A DNA stretch of 5,103 nucleotides, from NCBI GenBank assembly GCA_031279525.1, contig JAITIH010000119.1, positions 1-5,103 of the forward strand. Reading direction: 5' to 3'. The notes beneath the pieces were generated by a model. That model saw only the letters and a program-made list of their open reading frames with translations. It was not told the DNA's origin and searched no databases. Positions 2,926-5,103 of the stretch are shown piece by piece (the first letter of the stretch is position 1; every line of letters begins with the position of its first letter). The stretch comes from Deltaproteobacteria bacterium (GTDB lineage Bacteria; Desulfobacterota; Desulfarculia; Adiutricales; Adiutricaceae). A program made the translations under genes and the position numbers.

Positions 2926-5103
2926 TTATCTCTCTGAATTTGGTAGGTTTTCCAAGGCGGCCTTGGCTATTTCAGCCAGTTTGAGGAAGTCGATCTTGCC
3001 CATGGGGGCAAGGGGAATTTCCGGGACGGCCAGATGCTGCTTGGGGCAGGATATCTCGGTGAGGCCCCTGGCCAGGATGGCCTGGCGGAGCTTGGCTAGG
3101 TCCGGGGCGGGGTTTTGGGAGACTAAAAGGAGCCTTTCGCCTCTTTCCTCGTCCGGGATGGCTAAGACGGCCGTCTTTTCCTCGGGGAAGGTCTGGGCCG
3201 CGACTTCCTCCAGAAGGGCCAGGGAAATCATCTCGCCCTTGATTTTGGCGAACCTCTTTAAACGGCCCTTGATCCAGACGTACCCCTCTGGGTCGACCTC
3301 CACGACGTCCCCGGTGTCGTGCCAGCCGCCCTCGGGCGGCTCGATTTGGCCTGGGTTTTCCGGATTGATGTAGCCCATCATGACGCTGGGGCCCTTGATC
3401 AGGAGCCGGCCGCCGCTCTCTAGGCCCTCGACCGGCTCTAAGCGCCACTCCATCCCTGGCAGGAACTGGCCGACCGACCCGATTCGGGAGCGCAAGGGGG
3501 TGTTGACGGCCACGATGGGCGAGATTTCGGTGACCCCATAGCCCTCGTAAAGCTTTAGGCCAAATTTTTTAAAGTAGAGGTCCATGGTCCGGGACTGGAT
3601 CTTCTCGGCCCCCAAAATGACGAGGCGGGCCTTAAAGAAGTCGTAGGGGTGGGCGTTTCTGGCCCAGGCGGCGGCGAAGGAGTCGCTGCCTATTATGACC
3701 GTGGCCTGGGAGTCGTAAATCAGCTCGGGGATGGCCTTTAGGCGCAAAGGGCTTACGTAGCAAAAGGAGCGTATCCCGGAGACCAAGGGCAGGACCAGGC
3801 CGATGTTTAAGCCAAAGGCGTGGAAGCAGGGCATGGAGTTGAAGAGGACGTCGTCGGCGTTGACCGGAACCAGGCAGCGGGCTTGAAGGATGTTGCTCAA
3901 AAGGTTCTCGTGGCTGAGGGCCACCCCTTTGGGGCTGGCTTCTGAGCCGGAGGTGAAGAGCACGGCCGCGAGGCTTTCTGGCGCGGCCGGCCGGCCGCGC
4001 CAGAAAAGCCCTTTAAGCTTGTCGCCGAAGCTAAAGCTAAGCTCGTCTAAAAGAACGGTCTCGACCGCCAGCCCGGCCAGGCCCAAAGACGGCCCGACGG
4101 CGGCCAAAAATCGCTTGGCCGAGACGAGGGTTTTAACCTGGGCCGTGGCCAGGGCCGACTTTAGGTGGCCGCGGCCTTGGCTGAAGTTTAGGACCACCGG
4201 GACCCGGCCGCCGGCCCACAGGCCAAAGACGGCCGCGGCCAGGGCCAGGCCGTTGGGGAGAAGCAGGCCGACCTTTTCCCCGGGCTCGGTCAGGGCGGCC
4301 AGGCGGCGGCCCAGGACGCGGGCCCGGCGGATGAAGCCGGCGTAGGTTAAGGGCCGGCGGTCGCCGTCCTCGATTATCCGCCTTTTGGGGCCGTAGCTTT
4401 TGGCGGCCTCGTTTAGGGCCCGCCAGAGATTCTTGCGGCAGTCGCGGGTCTTAAAGCTCGCGTCCAATAAGACGTCGTAAATGGCCCCGGAAAGGCGCCG
4501 ACGGAAATCCTTGCTCCTTTCGCCGGGGAGCCGCGTAACGTTTAGGGGTCGCGGCGGGAAGACGGTCATGGCCATGGGCTCGCCACGGGGTCGGGTCCAG
4601 AGGTTTTTTCTTAGGCGACCGAAAACGGTGAACTCAAGGCCCTGGAAAATGACCGGGACGATCGGGACCTGGCATTTGGCGGCGACCAAGCCTGGGCCGT
4701 CGTGGATTTTCATTATGGAGCCGGTGGTGGTGATGCGGCCCTCGGGAAAAATAACCAAGGCTCGGCCGGCCTCGACCGCGGCCACGAGCTCGCGGAAGGA
4801 GAGAGGCTGGGTCTGGTTGATGGGAATGACGTCGAAAAGGTAGGTGAATATTCTCACCCACCAGACTTTGGACCAAGTGGCGTCGATGGCGAAGGAAAGG
4901 GGCCTAGGCGAGTAGGCCGTGAGCAAGACCACGTCCAGAAAAGAGCGGTGGTTGGGGACGATCAAAAGGGGGCCGTCGACGTCCAGGCTCTCCAAGCCTT
5001 TTATGGTGGGCCGGTAGACGGCCTGGACTATGGCCCCGGTCAAGGCCAGGATCGGCCCTTGGGGGACGACCCAGGCCGCGAGGGCGGCGATGGCCAGGGC
5101 CGT
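2926..5103 (-). CDS. aas: Aas: lysophospholipid acyltransferase / acyl-ACP synthetase (5' end outside window)
   Basis: Aas re-acylates lysophosphatidylethanolamine at the inner membrane. Its C-terminal domain loads a fatty acid onto ACP using ATP, and its N-terminal domain transfers the acyl group. Numbering from an in-frame TTG at 5043 (705 residues; E. coli Aas is 719), residues 25-150 are a PlsC-type acyltransferase with NHRSFLD (His32, Asp37) and FPEGRITTTGS (99-109). Residues 225-705 are an AMP-binding domain with LFTSGSEASPKG (362-373), GYGVTE (501-506), DTGD (576-579), GRLKRFAKIKGEMIS (593-607) and the C-terminal catalytic lysine Lys683 in APMGKIDF. All key residues are present. The frame stays open upstream of the TTG to the edge, adding 20 hydrophobic residues (TALAIAALAAWVVPQGPILA), and the TTG lacks a well-placed ribosome binding site. 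The true start is therefore probably outside, possibly in a fused LplT-like transporter domain. The gene converges on nikM and is unrelated to metal uptake. Confidence 0.93.
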   Translation of the reverse strand, partial: TALAIAALAAWVVPQGPILALTGAIVQAVYRPTIKGLESLDVDGPLLIVPNHRSFLDVVLLTAYSPRPLSFAIDATWSKVWWVRIFTYLFDVIPINQTQPLSFRELVAAVEAGRALVIFPEGRITTTGSIMKIHDGPGLVAAKCQVPIVPVIFQGLEFTVFGRLRKNLWTRPRGEPMAMTVFPPRPLNVTRLPGERSKDFRRRLSGAIYDVLLDASFKTRDCRKNLWRALNEAAKSYGPKRRIIEDGDRRPLTYAGFIRRARVLGRRLAALTEPGEKVGLLLPNGLALAAAVFGLWAGGRVPVVLNFSQGRGHLKSALATAQVKTLVSAKRFLAAVGPSLGLAGLAVETVLLDELSFSFGDKLKGLFWRGRPAAPESLAAVLFTSGSEASPKGVALSHENLLSNILQARCLVPVNADDVLFNSMPCFHAFGLNIGLVLPLVSGIRSFCYVSPLRLKAIPELIYDSQATVIIGSDSFAAAWARNAHPYDFFKARLVILGAEKIQSRTMDLYFKKFGLKLYEGYGVTEISPIVAVNTPLRSRIGSVGQFLPGMEWRLEPVEGLESGGRLLIKGPSVMMGYINPENPGQIEPPEGGWHDTGDVVEVDPEGYVWIKGRLKRFAKIKGEMISLALLEEVAAQTFPEEKTAVLAIPDEERGERLLLVSQNPAPDLAKLRQAILARGLTEISCPKQHLAVPEIPLAPMGKIDFLKLAEIAKAALENLPNSER
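3975..4006. repeat. Perfect 32-bp palindrome inside aas
   Basis: TTTCTGGCGCGGCCGG (3975-3990) is followed with no spacer by its exact reverse complement (3991-4006). A bulged A and a further GGC/GCC (3972-3974 with 4008-4010) extend the symmetry. In the protein it encodes about residues 346-357 (FWRGRPAAPES), a poorly conserved linker just before the ATP-binding loop. Compared with E. coli Aas from memory, this linker is not longer than usual, so an inserted element is not obvious. Confidence 0.85.

Noticed and set aside
2972..3448. Long open frame inside aas in another minus-strand frame
   Set aside because: It overlaps the highly conserved AMP-binding core of aas, and its product is Arg/Pro/Gly-rich, typical of an off-frame shadow.

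Overview
The window reads as chromosome from a fairly GC-rich bacterium. The gene repertoire best fits a deltaproteobacterial (Desulfobacterota-like) anaerobe, because nickel transporters built as NikK + NikL + NikM with separate accessory proteins are typical of that group. This is inferred from gene content and composition; there is no marker gene in the window. GGCC-rich words are common inside and outside genes. Positions 120-300, by contrast, are very AT-rich.

Layout. Positions 1-301 hold no supportable gene, only an AT-rich intergenic stretch with a cluster of inverted repeats near its left end. Positions 302-518 form a structured control region: a TTGACA promoter candidate inside a large dyad, then a leader of about 180 nt with competing hairpins, an intrinsic terminator only 26 nt before the first start codon, and an 11-bp long-range complementarity that would bury the Shine-Dalgarno sequence. 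Positions 519-2654 are a three-gene plus-strand operon: nikK (periplasmic DUF4198 protein), nikL (periplasmic domain with one C-terminal membrane anchor) and nikM (CbiM/NikM-type S component of an ECF metal importer). A very strong terminator at 2677-2715 ends it. No T component (nikQ/cbiQ), ATPase (nikO/cbiO) or nikN follows. The 270-bp convergent gap then carries six 18-bp tandem units. Positions 2926-5103 are a minus-strand aas gene (acyltransferase plus acyl-ACP synthetase for lysophospholipid repair), still open at the right edge.

How it works together. The operon should bring Ni2+ (or Co2+) across the envelope. NikK and NikL act on the periplasmic side and NikM is the membrane metal-binding unit. 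Either the energising T and A subunits come from another locus, or NikM works without them. The leader suggests control at both transcription termination and translation initiation, as in a riboswitch or an attenuator sensing metal. I could not match it to a known class, which makes it the best candidate for something undescribed here. aas is functionally unrelated and merely converges on the operon.
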